From Desulfoglaeba alkanexedens ALDC (GTDB taxonomy: Bacteria; Desulfobacterota; Syntrophobacteria; Syntrophobacterales; DSM-9756): a stretch of 64,000 nt of DNA. Under the pieces are notes generated by a model, which saw only the letters and a list, made by a program, of their open reading frames with translations, had not been told where the DNA came from and ran no database searches. How positions within the stretch are numbered: the first letter of the stretch is position 1; each line of letters begins with the position of its first letter. Location: positions 496,001 through 560,000 of the forward strand of contig NZ_CP040098.1 in NCBI RefSeq assembly GCF_005377625.1, written 5' to 3'. The position numbers were made by a program, and so were the translations under genes. This document shows positions 1 to 8,608 of the stretch, piece by piece.

Positions 1-2
1 TG

Positions 3-1688
3 CTGGTCGTCGTCTTTTACCTTACCATGGTGGTCAGCAACTGGATCTATCTCGGTTGGAGTGACACGGTTTACTTCTTTTCCCAGCCGCGGATGTGGCA
101 GCGTTTCTGGCTCACGGTCTGGACCTCGAGTGTGTCAACATCCATTTCCCTGCTTTTCGGTATCCCCGCGGGCTATGCTTTGTCGCGCTTTTCCTTTCCG
201 TGTCGCAATCTCTTTGCCGCGGTTATCGATCTTCCCATCGTTGTCTCCCCGGCGGTGGTCGGTGCGTTCCTGTTCGGCATCACCACCCGCTTTCCCTTCG
301 ATCTTGTAAGCAGCCATTACGATATCTACATCGGTCGCAATGTCTACGGCGTCCTCCTGGTGCAGTTCACCGTTACCTGTGCCTTCTGTGCCCGGCTGAT
401 GAAAGCGACCTTCGATATGATTCCGCCGCGGTTCGAGACCGTATCGCGCTCGCTTGGGGCCTCCAACTTCCGCACCTTCTTCAAGGTGGTGCTGCCGCTG
501 GCCAAGAACGGCATCATGGCCAGTATGTTCGTCGTTTGGGCGCGGGCCGCGGCCGAGTGGGAAGGACTCATGCTTTTCGTCGGTGCCTCGGAAGGGAAAA
601 CCGATATCATGCCGTTCGCAATCTATCTGGATTGGAACGGCGGCATGATGGGCTGGGTGGTATCCATGACCATCGTCTGTATCCTCATGGCGGTTACCGC
701 CATGGCCGCCATGCGTCTGATCGGGGGAAAAGCCATGTCTGGTGATGTTTCGGCACCGGTAGCGACCGCATCGCGTTGTGGTGTCGGTGACCGTTTGCTC
801 TTCAAGGCCTTCTTCGGCAGCTTCGTCGGCTTTCTCTTTTGCTTTAGCGCCTGGCTGTTTCTCAGTAACATCGATCAGTTGTTCGTTACCGAGGCGGCGC
901 GCGAAACCCGGGAGCTGCTGGCCTGGGATGATAACCGTGAGATTATGAACCGCTTCGCCGGCGGTTTCTGGCGCGATCCCTATTTCTGGAAATCGCTCAA
1001 TCTTACCCTGATGATCACCGTCATTACCACCGCCATCGCCGCCGTTCTCGGCATTCCGGCGGCCTATGCCCTCAGCCGCTACCCCATTCGAGGGAAGTGG
1101 TTTATCGAGATCCTGTTCTCTTCCGTCATCGTCATTCCCGCCTCTTCGGTGGGCCTGTGTCTGATCGTCATGTTCAACTACGGTCCGCTGTGGAAACTTC
1201 AGCAGCACCTGGGCTTTCGCTTCGCCCACAGCATCTTTCCGGGGATGATCATCGCTTCCTTCGTGCTCTCCTTTGCCCTCGGGCTGAGCGCCTGGAAGGC
1301 GACCTTCGAAAGCATCAATCCGCGTTTCGAGCATGTCGCCCGCTCCCTGGGCAGCAGCCGCTGGCGCGCCTTCCGCACCGTCACCCTGCCGCTGGCAAAG
1401 AGCGGCCTGATTGCGGGTATCATACTTGCCTGGACGCGGGCGATGGCGGAGTTCGGTGCGGTGCTCTTCTTTTGTGGTACCTTTCGTGAACTACCCCCCG
1501 AGCGCTTCAGTGCCTTCGAACAGGCGCTGCATATCGACCGGGCCGACTGGCTGTCGGTGGCTGTCTGGGCACAGATCGAGTTCGGTAATGTCGAATATGG
1601 CTTCGCCCTGGCGTACATCTTGGTGCTTATCGGCGGGGTGTCGGTCTATGTTATGCACCGCATCGGCGCCAAGGGATATGTCTGGTAG
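3..1688 (+). CDS. Fused two-domain ABC transporter permease, 5' end outside window
   Basis: Inner-membrane permease with two tandem transport domains in one chain. Each half ends in a cytoplasmic coupling (EAA-type) loop: SRSLGASNFRTFFKVVLPLA around residue 145 and ARSLGSSRWRAFRTVTLPLA around residue 440 (counted from the ATG at 27). Many hydrophobic segments surround both loops. The frame is open and hydrophobic to the first base, so the ATG at 27 is probably internal and the gene starts upstream. The ATPase gene follows after 20 bp, so the two form one transporter; the solute-binding protein would lie upstream, outside the window. The fused layout occurs in oxyanion, thiamine and iron importers. 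A tungstate or molybdate substrate is inferred from the WtpC-like ATPase and the nearby tungsten-type oxidoreductase. Confidence 0.85.
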   Translation: MVVVFYLTMVVSNWIYLGWSDTVYFFSQPRMWQRFWLTVWTSSVSTSISLLFGIPAGYALSRFSFPCRNLFAAVIDLPIVVSPAVVGAFLFGITTRFPFDLVSSHYDIYIGRNVYGVLLVQFTVTCAFCARLMKATFDMIPPRFETVSRSLGASNFRTFFKVVLPLAKNGIMASMFVVWARAAAEWEGLMLFVGASEGKTDIMPFAIYLDWNGGMMGWVVSMTIVCILMAVTAMAAMRLIGGKAMSGDVSAPVATASRCGVGDRLLFKAFFGSFVGFLFCFSAWLFLSNIDQLFVTEAARETRELLAWDDNREIMNRFAGGFWRDPYFWKSLNLTLMITVITTAIAAVLGIPAAYALSRYPIRGKWFIEILFSSVIVIPASSVGLCLIVMFNYGPLWKLQQHLGFRFAHSIFPGMIIASFVLSFALGLSAWKATFESINPRFEHVARSLGSSRWRAFRTVTLPLAKSGLIAGIILAWTRAMAEFGAVLFFCGTFRELPPERFSAFEQALHIDRADWLSVAVWAQIEFGNVEYGFALAYILVLIGGVSVYVMHRIGAKGYVW

Positions 1689-1708
1689 CCGGCAGGAGGA
1701 CACCAGCG

Positions 1709-2758
1709 ATGATCGAGATCCGCAATTTATTCGGTACCCTGGGTGAATTCCGTCTGGAGAATATCAATCTCACCGTGAAGGATGGCGAATATTTCGTGCT
1801 CCTTGGTCCCACCGGCGCCGGCAAGACCGTACTGATCGAATACATCGTCGGGATGTACCGCCAGGAGCGCGGCGGCATCCTGCTGGATGGCGAAGACATC
1901 ACGCCGCTTTTCCCCGAGGAACGCAATATCGCTTATGTGCCGCAGGATTACGCCCTGTTTCCCAACCTGAACGTGGAGCGCAACATCGCCTACGGGCTGG
2001 AAGCGCGCCGACTGCCGGCCGCGGAGATAGCGGCAATCGTCGACCGGATTGTCGACCAGCTGCGAATCGGGGGTATTCGAAAGCGGCTCCCGCAGTTTCT
2101 CAGCGGCGGCGAGAAACAACGGGTGGCCCTGGGACGGGCGCTGGCCATCCGGCCGACGGTGGTGTTGCTAGACGAGCCGCTGTCGGCGTTGGATGAGAAT
2201 CTGCGCACCAATACGGCACGCGAGTTGCGCCGCCTGCAGCGGGAAACCGGGGCGACCTTTATGCATGTATGCCACAATTTTGAAGAGGCCGCCGATGTCG
2301 CCGACCGGATTGCCATCATGGAATCCGGCCGCGTGGTGCAGACGGGTACCATCGCCGAGATCGCCGCCAACCCGCGCGATGAATTCACCGCCCGTTTCAT
2401 GAAAACACGCAACCTGTATGAAGGCGTGGCCGACGGCATGCACGTTGTAGTTGGCGGGCTCAAATTGAAACTGCCCGGGCGTGGTGTGGGGCTCGGGGGA
2501 AAACTCGTGGTTGGTATCCGCCCGGAAAACGTCAAGCTGTGGCCTGCAGGTGCGTCTGCCGCCGGTGGCGGGGAGACGGAAAACTGTTATACCGGCGTCG
2601 TCCGCCAGGTCACCTGGCGGCCCCACGGCACCGAGGTGACGGTGGACATTGGAGTGCCGCTGGTCGCCTTCTGCGGCCGCGATGTGTTCTGTACCTGCGG
2701 CGATACCGTCGCCGTGTGCCTGCCTGCCGAATCTCTCATCGTGATATCCCGGGGGTGA
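1709..2758 (+). CDS. ABC transporter ATP-binding protein, WtpC/ModC-like
   Basis: Cytoplasmic ATPase of the transporter whose permease ends 20 bp upstream (349 aa). Walker A GPTGAGKT lies near residue 33, a Q-loop in YVPQDYALFP, the signature LSGGEKQR near 132, and Walker B VVLLDEPLSALDE near 151. A C-terminal region of about 110 residues with VVGIRPENVKLW resembles the TOBE/MOP regulatory domain of molybdate, tungstate and iron importers. The PTGAGKT and YVPQDYALFP variants resemble archaeal WtpC more than sulfate or maltose ATPases. Start ATG at 1709 follows an AGGAGG motif. Tungstate or molybdate import would supply the cofactor metal of the aldehyde oxidoreductase at 3.5 kb; sulfate, thiamine or iron remain possible. 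Confidence 0.85.
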   Translation: MIEIRNLFGTLGEFRLENINLTVKDGEYFVLLGPTGAGKTVLIEYIVGMYRQERGGILLDGEDITPLFPEERNIAYVPQDYALFPNLNVERNIAYGLEARRLPAAEIAAIVDRIVDQLRIGGIRKRLPQFLSGGEKQRVALGRALAIRPTVVLLDEPLSALDENLRTNTARELRRLQRETGATFMHVCHNFEEAADVADRIAIMESGRVVQTGTIAEIAANPRDEFTARFMKTRNLYEGVADGMHVVVGGLKLKLPGRGVGLGGKLVVGIRPENVKLWPAGASAAGGGETENCYTGVVRQVTWRPHGTEVTVDIGVPLVAFCGRDVFCTCGDTVAVCLPAESLIVISRG

Positions 2759-3190
2759 TGAAACCCCTGCTTGGCGCCGCTTCGGCCAGTGCTTTCTCCT
2801 TAAGGAACCTCAGTGCCCGGCTTTCTTTCATGATCTTGTTTTTGGACAAGCTCTAACATCCCCGCAGCCGTAAGGCGCCGATGCCTCATCCGAGAGGGCG
2901 GGCTTCAAACCCGCCCCCTCGATGGGCCATACCCTTAGGGAGGGTCCGACCGTGGGAATTCCTGTCTCCTTCAAGGTGCACGATCCAATGGGAGAACCTT
3001 CTGAGCGGGTTTCGCGAATCGGTAGGATGAGCGTCTTTCTTTTTCCGCGAGAAGGTTTTCGTTATGTCTATGCAGACACAATTTACAAACGCAGCAAAGT
3101 ATGATTTTGTGGCACTCATTCCAATATCGGTTCCGTAACTGTAAGAAGTACCGGAGTACTTTCGGGTCATTCTCGGTGGCAGGCCTATCG
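2759..3190. other. Intergenic region with dispersed-repeat pieces
   Basis: No convincing gene. 2801-2857 matches 16640-16694 and, inverted, 50771-50804: a piece with GGAACCTCAGTGC, TTCATGA and GGACAAGCTCTAAC. 2894-2919 forms a GC-rich hairpin (AGGGCGGG against CCCGCCC). The rest up to the glutaredoxin-like gene is AT-richer and may hold a promoter, but I cannot place hexamers with proper spacing. Confidence 0.6.
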
Positions 3191-3482
3191 ATGGATGAAC
3201 GGAACGGCAAAGAATCTTCCCGGGTTACGCTCTACGGACTGTTCGCCCATTTCCGCCGCCTGAAAGAATGGCTGGATCGGCGGGACATCCCCTACGAAAG
3301 CGTGAACGTGGACCTTCTCGTCGGCGAAGGACGCTTCAAGGTCCTAAAAAACCTTGTCGCGCCTGAACCCGGCTCAGAGCTTCCCGACGCTCGTGATGGG
3401 CGATCGCGTCATCGTGGGCTGCAAGCCGGAAGAAGCGGAAAGCACCTGGAAGGAACCTGAAGGACGAGGGCAAGGCGTTTAA
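3191..3482 (+). pseudogene. Glutaredoxin-like gene, frameshifted and lacking active-site cysteines
   Basis: The first 55 codons read as a glutaredoxin fold (RVTLYGLFAHFRRLKEWLDR, then PYESVNVDLLVGEGR). The second half is in the +1 frame (LNPAQSFPTLVMGDRVIVG, stop 3480-3482). Removing one A from the A6 run at 3346-3351 restores one continuous protein. The cis-proline strand SFPTLVMGDRVIVG matches the intact glutaredoxin at 9861-10112, but the CxxC position reads LFAHF, without cysteine. Redox chemistry of the usual type is therefore not possible. It sits 34 bp before the aldehyde oxidoreductase start and may once have been co-transcribed. A sequencing error in the homopolymer would explain the frameshift but not the missing cysteines. 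Confidence 0.7.
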
Positions 3483-3516
3483 ACCTGTGGCGGATTTAAC
3501 AAAAGGAGCGAGGAGC

Positions 3517-5253
3517 ATGGACAAGATACTGCGAATCGACATGAGCGCGGAAGGCGGCCCCGGTATTTCGGAGCAGCCGCTGGGCGAATACGCCGGACTC
3601 GGCGGCAGAGCGCTCACTTCGGCCATTGTGTCCAAGGAAGTCCCCCCCACCTGCCATCCACTGTCGGCGCAGAACAAGCTGGTGATCGCTCCGGGGCTTC
3701 TTAGCGGGACCACGGGAGCCATGACCGGGCGGATTTCGATGGGCTGCAAGAGCCCGCTGACGGGCGGCATCAAGGAAGCCAACGCCGGGGGCCAGGCATC
3801 GCAGGTGCTGGCGCGCCTGGGCTATGCGGCCATCGTTATCGAAGGCAAGCCGCAGGGCGACGACCTGTACAAGGTTCTGATCAACAAGGACGGCGTGAAG
3901 ATCGTCTCCGACAACGGGCTGAAAGGCCTTGGAAACTACAAGACCGTCGAAAAACTGCGAGAGGAGCACGGAGACAAGATCGCGGTGATTTCCATCGGGC
4001 CGGCCGGAGAGATGAAGCTTGCCGCGGCGACGGTGGCCTGCACCGACCCGGAACTCCGGCCGACACGCCATGCGGCCCGAGGCGGCGTGGGGGCCGTTAT
4101 GGGGGCTAAAAGGGTCAAGGTGATCGTTTTGGACGACACGGGTCTGAAGATGCGTTCGCCCAAGGACCCTGAAGCTTACAAGGAAGCCAACAAGCGCTTC
4201 GTCGAGGGCCTTCGCAAGCACCCCGTGACCGGCGAAGGGCTGCCCGCCTACGGCACGAACGTGCTCACCAACGTGATCAACGAAGCCGGGGCCTATCCGA
4301 CTTACAACTTCAAGGAAGGCCGCTTCGCCGGTGCGGCGAAGATCAGCGGCGAAACCCTGGCGGAGACGGAAAAGGCCCGGGGCGGGATTCCCACTCACGG
4401 GTGCCACCGGGGCTGCGTAATCCGCTGCTCGGGCGTCTACGTGGACAAGGACGGCCACTATCTGACCAAGCAGCCCGAATATGAAACGGTGTGGGCCCAC
4501 GGCGGAAACTGCGGCATCGATGACCTGGATGCCATCGCACAGATGGACTTCCTTGATGACGACATCGGAGTCGACACCATCGAGATGGGCGCCACCATCG
4601 GGGTGGCGATGGAAGCGGGGCTGGCCAAGTTCGGCGATGCCCAAGCCGCCATCGAGCTGGTGAAGGAAGTGGGCAAAGGCACGCCGCTCGGGCGGATCCT
4701 GGGAAGCGGGGCGGCCGTGACCGGGAAGGTATTCGGGATCGAACGGGTCCCCGTGGTGAAGGGCCAGGCCATGCCGGCCTACGATCCCCGGGCCGTTAAG
4801 GGGATGGGCGTCACGTTCGCCACCAGCACCATGGGGGCGGACCACACGGCGGGCTACGCTGTGGTGACCAACATCCTCAAGATCGGCGGCGACGTAGACC
4901 CTTTGAGTCCCCAGGGGCAGGTGGAGCTTTCCCGGAACCTGCAAATCGCCACCGCAGCCATCGATTCCACGGGGATGTGCCTTTTCATCGCCTTCGCCAT
5001 CCTGGACCAGCCCGACACCTTCCAGGCGCTCATCGACATGATCAACGCCTTCTACGGGCTCTCCATGACGGCCGACGACGTGACGGCCCTGGGCAAAAAG
5101 GTGTTGGAAATGGAACGGGACTTCAACCGTCGAGCGGGTTTCACGGCGCAGCAGGACCGGCTGCCGGACTTCATGAAGAAAGAACCCATCTCCCCGCACA
5201 ACGTCACCTTCGACATCCCGGACGAGGAACTGGACAAGGTCTTTTCTTGGTGA
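3517..5253 (+). CDS. Aldehyde:ferredoxin oxidoreductase family protein (tungsten/molybdenum bis-pterin)
   Basis: Cytoplasmic oxidoreductase of the AOR family; members oxidise aldehydes to carboxylates or run in reverse, passing electrons to ferredoxin. Length is 578 aa, slightly below the usual 600. The N-terminal domain has GGRALTS and the cofactor region GRISMGCKSPLTGG near residue 80. The cluster cysteines are in GCHRGCVIRC near residue 296 with a candidate fourth in DSTGMCLF near 490; this C-x3-C-x3-C spacing is that of the YdhV-like subgroup as I recall it. Start ATG 3517 is preferred over the ATG-like start at 3487 because AAAGGAGCGAGG lies just before it. No small Fe-S electron-transfer subunit is encoded beside it. 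The upstream oxyanion importer suggests tungsten supply. Confidence 0.88.
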   Translation: MDKILRIDMSAEGGPGISEQPLGEYAGLGGRALTSAIVSKEVPPTCHPLSAQNKLVIAPGLLSGTTGAMTGRISMGCKSPLTGGIKEANAGGQASQVLARLGYAAIVIEGKPQGDDLYKVLINKDGVKIVSDNGLKGLGNYKTVEKLREEHGDKIAVISIGPAGEMKLAAATVACTDPELRPTRHAARGGVGAVMGAKRVKVIVLDDTGLKMRSPKDPEAYKEANKRFVEGLRKHPVTGEGLPAYGTNVLTNVINEAGAYPTYNFKEGRFAGAAKISGETLAETEKARGGIPTHGCHRGCVIRCSGVYVDKDGHYLTKQPEYETVWAHGGNCGIDDLDAIAQMDFLDDDIGVDTIEMGATIGVAMEAGLAKFGDAQAAIELVKEVGKGTPLGRILGSGAAVTGKVFGIERVPVVKGQAMPAYDPRAVKGMGVTFATSTMGADHTAGYAVVTNILKIGGDVDPLSPQGQVELSRNLQIATAAIDSTGMCLFIAFAILDQPDTFQALIDMINAFYGLSMTADDVTALGKKVLEMERDFNRRAGFTAQQDRLPDFMKKEPISPHNVTFDIPDEELDKVFSW

Positions 5254-5326
5254 GGGCCTTTCCGAGGTCGTGGCATCCCTCTGAAACCAGCTCGAGTGCT
5301 CCGCCGTGACGGGTTCACTTCTCATT

Positions 5327-5467
5327 GGGTGCGGATCTTTTAGAACGGCATCCAGGGTGGACCCTCTGAGGTAGATCCAGATGGCCTTGAAGCAGCAAGC
5401 GCATCAGCTCCGTTTCCCCTCGTTCCCAAGCTGGAGCTTGGGAACAAGAAGCAAAAGATCTGCACCC
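5327..5467. mobile_element. Miniature inverted-repeat element, family 1, short form
   Basis: About 141 bp beginning GGGTGCGGATCTTTTAGAAC and ending AAAAGATCTGCACCC, so the 15-bp ends are near-perfect inverted repeats. The inside holds the palindrome TTCCCAAGCTGGAGCTTGGGAA. No coding capacity. Nearly identical to 45125-45264, and its two halves match the ends of the 317-bp copies at 24225 and 34867. No target duplication is visible around this copy. Confidence 0.8.
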
Positions 5468-5691
5468 ATGTCAGAAGGAAAGGCTACAGCGTCAAGGGAC
5501 TCAAGCGTTTGTTTCCCGTGAACACAGAGATCAACCTTGCGAAAGACAAACCCAAAGGCTGTGTACAGCAAATTAGCCTAATTAGATGAGTGGTAACTGC
5601 GAAATGCAAATCTTATTAAAAAGCTTTCTTTTAGGTCTTACAGAACTAACATTATTTTTATACTATATTTGCTCGAAAGGCGATAAAAGCT
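5468..5691. other. Intergenic remnant with a copy of a 53-bp dispersed repeat
   Basis: An open stretch on + (VKGLKRLFPVNTEINLAKDK, then KPKGCVQQIS) looks like the end of a lost gene or transposase. 5558-5610 (core GTACAGCAAATTAGCCTAAT) recurs at 42676-42727 and 45857-45909. AT-rich sequence follows and likely contains the thioesterase promoter. Confidence 0.5.
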
Positions 5692-6579
5692 ATGAAGAAT
5701 CATGGAGACAGAGATTTTCTTGGGGAGCTGATTCAGCTGCTCAAGCTTGAAAAAATCGAAGAGAACCTTTTTCGTGGCCAAAGTCAGGACCTGGGCTTCG
5801 CGGCCTTGTTCGGCGGCCAGGTACTCGGCCAGGCCCTGTCGGCGGCATCCCAGACCGTGCCCGACGAACGCCGAGTCCACAGCCTGCATGCCTATTTCAT
5901 GCTGCCCGGTGATGCCCGCCTTCCCATCGTGTACCAGGTGGACCGCATCCGTGACGGCACCAGCTTCACCACCCGCCACGTGGTGGCGATCCAGAAGGGC
6001 CGGGCGCTGTTTTCCATGTCGGCCTCCTTCCAGGTGGCCGAACCGGGATACGATCACCAGGATCGCATGCCGCCGGACCTGCCGCCACCAGAGGGGCTGG
6101 AGTCGGATCTGGAGATGGCGCGGCAGGTCTCCGAACGGATTCCGCCCCACATTCGCGACCGGATCCTTTGCCCCCGGCCCATCGAGATCCGCCAGGTGAA
6201 TCCGAACAATCCCTTTGCACCGGAGCGCCGGGAGCCGCGTCGCTTCGCCTGGTTTCGCGCCAAGGGAAGCGTGCCGGACGACCCGGCCCTCCATCGCTAT
6301 CTGCTGGCCTATGCTTCGGACTTCGGCCTGGTCGCCACCAGCCTCTACCCCCACGGCCGCAGCTACTGGCAACCCACGATGCAGGTGGCCAGCCTGGACC
6401 ATGCCATGTGGTTCCACCGTGATTTTCGCATCAATGATTGGCTCCTCTACGCCATGGAAAGTCCTACGGCGGCCGGAGCCAGGGGCCTGAGCTTCGGGCG
6501 CATTTTCACTCGCGACGGCTCCTTGGTGGCGGTGGTCGCTCAGGAAGGGTTGATCCGGGATCGGGCGGGACTGGGATAA
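5692..6579 (+). CDS. tesB: Acyl-CoA thioesterase II (TesB family)
   Basis: Cytoplasmic double-hotdog thioesterase that hydrolyses medium and long-chain acyl-CoA to free acid and CoA. Length 295 aa against about 286 for E. coli TesB. The N-terminal hotdog carries GGQVLGQALSAA near residue 42 and VHSLHAYFMLPGD near 64. In the C-terminal hotdog the catalytic aspartate is in AYASDFGL near 208, and the glutamine in VVAQEGLIR near 285. The middle active-site position, usually a threonine, reads as serine in QVASLDHAMWFH, the usual product-site motif. ATG 5692 opens the only long frame. Monocistronic: AT-rich intergenic DNA upstream and no partner gene. Confidence 0.92.
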   Translation: MKNHGDRDFLGELIQLLKLEKIEENLFRGQSQDLGFAALFGGQVLGQALSAASQTVPDERRVHSLHAYFMLPGDARLPIVYQVDRIRDGTSFTTRHVVAIQKGRALFSMSASFQVAEPGYDHQDRMPPDLPPPEGLESDLEMARQVSERIPPHIRDRILCPRPIEIRQVNPNNPFAPERREPRRFAWFRAKGSVPDDPALHRYLLAYASDFGLVATSLYPHGRSYWQPTMQVASLDHAMWFHRDFRINDWLLYAMESPTAAGARGLSFGRIFTRDGSLVAVVAQEGLIRDRAGLG

Positions 6580-6581
6580 TC

Positions 6582-6881
6582 TTAAAGCTCGGTTCTACCG
6601 GGGATTTCGCATCGGCTACGGCCGATCCTCCTGCCAGGAGGCCGGCAGCAGGCGCAGGGCGTGGGTTCGGGCATCCCGGCGTGCAGGGTCTTGTCCGCCG
6701 CGGTGTCGTAAGGGTAGGGAAAGCCGCGACAGACGAAGCGGTCGCGCTCAAGTTCCCAGAATACGTATTTGGCTTCCGGCGTGCCCCATCCTTGAGCCCG
6801 AGGCTGGAGCAGACCATCCTCGTGGAATCCTACGTCGACATGCTCGGCGGTGGCGGTGATATCCGGGCCGATCGGCTGCAT
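6582..6881 (-). CDS. Possible small protein of unknown function
   Basis: A 99-residue open frame on the minus strand between tesB and the HDOD gene. It has a plausible protein composition in the middle (KYVFWELERDRFVCRGFPYP), two neighbouring cysteines (CACC) near residue 77, and ends 3 bp from tesB. There is no clear ribosome-binding site and I recognise no family. A gene remnant or chance frame are both possible. Confidence 0.25.
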   Translation of the reverse strand: MQPIGPDITATAEHVDVGFHEDGLLQPRAQGWGTPEAKYVFWELERDRFVCRGFPYPYDTAADKTLHAGMPEPTPCACCRPPGRRIGRSRCEIPGRTEL

Positions 6882-6998
6882 CCTGAATGGCTCAGGAATT
6901 TTGGAAAGGAAGAAGGGAAAGAAGGGCTCAAGGGAAGCTGACGGCCCGGGAAGATCCGGTGAACGGCCGGTCCCTCCTCAAAACCGCAAAGACCGGAA

Positions 6999-7025
6999 CC
7001 CGGGTCTTCGGGCCCGGTTTTTTTT
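6999..7025 (+). terminator. Rho-independent terminator with UUCG loop
   Basis: Stem CCGGGTC/GGCCCGG around a TTCG tetraloop followed by eight T. Orientation is +, yet the nearest + strand gene (tesB) ends 420 bp upstream. The opposing HDOD gene stops inside the T tract (7024-7026). Confidence 0.75.
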
Positions 7026-8544
7026 ATGGCCCTCCCAGCGCGAACGCCAAAGCCACCTGGTAACAGAAAACCTTGAACTGCTCGAACGCCTCAGCGTCCA
7101 GGTCCCTTCCGCTGGGGCCTCTGTCGGCACCCATGAGGCCGTGCGCCACCCCTCTCGAAACGATAGGCATCAGGAAAAACGATGGGGTTTCAAACAGCGC
7201 CTTGGCTTCAGCTTCCAGCTCCATCGCTCCGCTTTCCACCATGTCGGGCCGCACCCACAAGCCGTGGGCCACGTCGAGAACCCGACCGAAAACATTCGGT
7301 TTTCCCTGAACCCCTATGATCATCCCGTCCGGCCGTCTTCCCCGCCACCCCGCCGACCGGGTGATCTCCAGAAACAGCCCGTCCGAAGAAAGTCTCGCAA
7401 AAAAGACCCGGTCCATCCCCACACCCTTCAGAACGGCTTCAAACGCAAGGTCGAGGACTTTCCGGCGGTCGGCGTCCCAGGTCAGGATCGCCCCAATCTC
7501 GTTCAGCAGGTTGATCTGCAGGTGAACACTCGGTTCGTTCACGTCCAATACCGGCGAAGTCTCCACGACGGTTTCACCGTGCCCCTCCACGGTCGGCGGC
7601 TCGGAAGCCTGCACCGCTTCCTCGGCCGGTGCCTTTTCACCGCCCGGAACGGGGATATCCGCCGCCCACGGCATGCCCGCATCCCGAGCCGCCCGCCGCG
7701 CATGCTCGGAAGCCCCCCGCACCAGCCGCAGCATGGATTCATGAGGGAGGTTCACGAATTCGGCAAGCTTTTCCAGCAGGCCAACCACCTGAGGGGACTC
7801 CCAGCCCAGCCTCAACACCGCCACCAGATTGGCTCCGGAAGTGATGCATTGTCCCCGCACGTCGGGGTGTTCCCAGGTTCTGAGCGTCCGCTGCAGCAAT
7901 TCCCCCAGGTTCCAGTCGATGGCCAGCTTCAAAGTGACTTCTTTCAAGGAGAAACCCAGGACGGCCTTTTCGGCCACATCCGGCGGGACCCCGGCCGCAC
8001 ACGCCGCTTCCATCTCGGCCAGCATGGAACCCCGGCAGGCGCACCAGAATCCGATCTGTCCCAACCGGCTGAGCAACGCCGCCGTGAAGACCTCTTCCGG
8101 ATATTCTTCGTACCGGCTTTCCGCCAATCGCTGAGCGAACACGGCCCCCAGAAAAGATCGGGCCGCCTCCCGCTCGATTTGCCGGCGCCGGAACCCTTCG
8201 CAAACCTGTTCCACCACCTCCGTTGCCCGGCACAACTGCCGCAGGGCGTCGAAGCCGATGACGGCCACAGCCCGGCTCAACACCCCCACGCTTCGGAGCC
8301 CCGGGTTGTAATAGGCGCTGTTGGCCATGCGGATCACCCGAGCAGTCATCACCGGGTCCATGCCGATCACCCGCGCCGCCTCACCAGAGGAACTCCAGAC
8401 CCGGGACGTAACGGCCGCGACCCGCCTCACCGTGGCGGCAAAAACCGGCATCTCTCGCCCGGCGATCACTCGGATCCAGTAATCGCACCCCATGAAACGG
8501 CGCGAACGATCATCGGCCCCTTTCGAAAACCTTTCATCGGCCAT
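7024..8544 (-). CDS. HDOD-domain signalling protein with C-terminal GAF-like domain
   Basis: Probable cytoplasmic regulator of 506 aa. Residues about 20-220 form an HDOD domain (metal-less relative of HD phosphodiesterases): MTARVIRMANSAYYNP and AVAVIGFDALRQLC are the usual helices. After an acidic, proline-rich linker near 300-340, residues about 345-500 look like a GAF sensor (RRKVLDLAFEAVLKGVGMDR; FLMPIVSRGVAHGLMGAD). HDOD-GAF proteins occur in signalling and motility control; the target here is unknown. Start ATG 8544 is preferred over 8646 because GGGGGA precedes it by about 10 bp and the longer N-terminus looks non-protein. Transcribed alone. Confidence 0.82.
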   Translation of the reverse strand: MADERFSKGADDRSRRFMGCDYWIRVIAGREMPVFAATVRRVAAVTSRVWSSSGEAARVIGMDPVMTARVIRMANSAYYNPGLRSVGVLSRAVAVIGFDALRQLCRATEVVEQVCEGFRRRQIEREAARSFLGAVFAQRLAESRYEEYPEEVFTAALLSRLGQIGFWCACRGSMLAEMEAACAAGVPPDVAEKAVLGFSLKEVTLKLAIDWNLGELLQRTLRTWEHPDVRGQCITSGANLVAVLRLGWESPQVVGLLEKLAEFVNLPHESMLRLVRGASEHARRAARDAGMPWAADIPVPGGEKAPAEEAVQASEPPTVEGHGETVVETSPVLDVNEPSVHLQINLLNEIGAILTWDADRRKVLDLAFEAVLKGVGMDRVFFARLSSDGLFLEITRSAGWRGRRPDGMIIGVQGKPNVFGRVLDVAHGLWVRPDMVESGAMELEAEAKALFETPSFFLMPIVSRGVAHGLMGADRGPSGRDLDAEAFEQFKVFCYQVALAFALGGP

Positions 8545-8608
8545 TGTGAGGCATTTCCCCCGGCGGTTTACAGCCACACATGAACACGGAGTCTTCAGCT
8601 GGGTCTTT

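Noticed and set aside
135-1334. Long minus-strand frame opposite the ABC permease
   Set aside because: Antisense shadow of a GC-rich gene; composition is dominated by G, E, H and R with no domain, while the plus strand has clear permease motifs.
1411-1746. Overlapping frame at the permease end
   Set aside because: Out-of-frame shadow covering the permease 3' end and the ATPase start.
3496-5325. 609-residue minus-strand frame opposite the aldehyde oxidoreductase
   Set aside because: Shadow of the AOR gene; histidine and glycine-rich with no recognisable domain or start signal.
6850-8583. 577-residue plus-strand frame opposite the HDOD gene
   Set aside because: Pro/Arg/His-rich antisense translation; the minus strand carries HDOD and GAF motifs.
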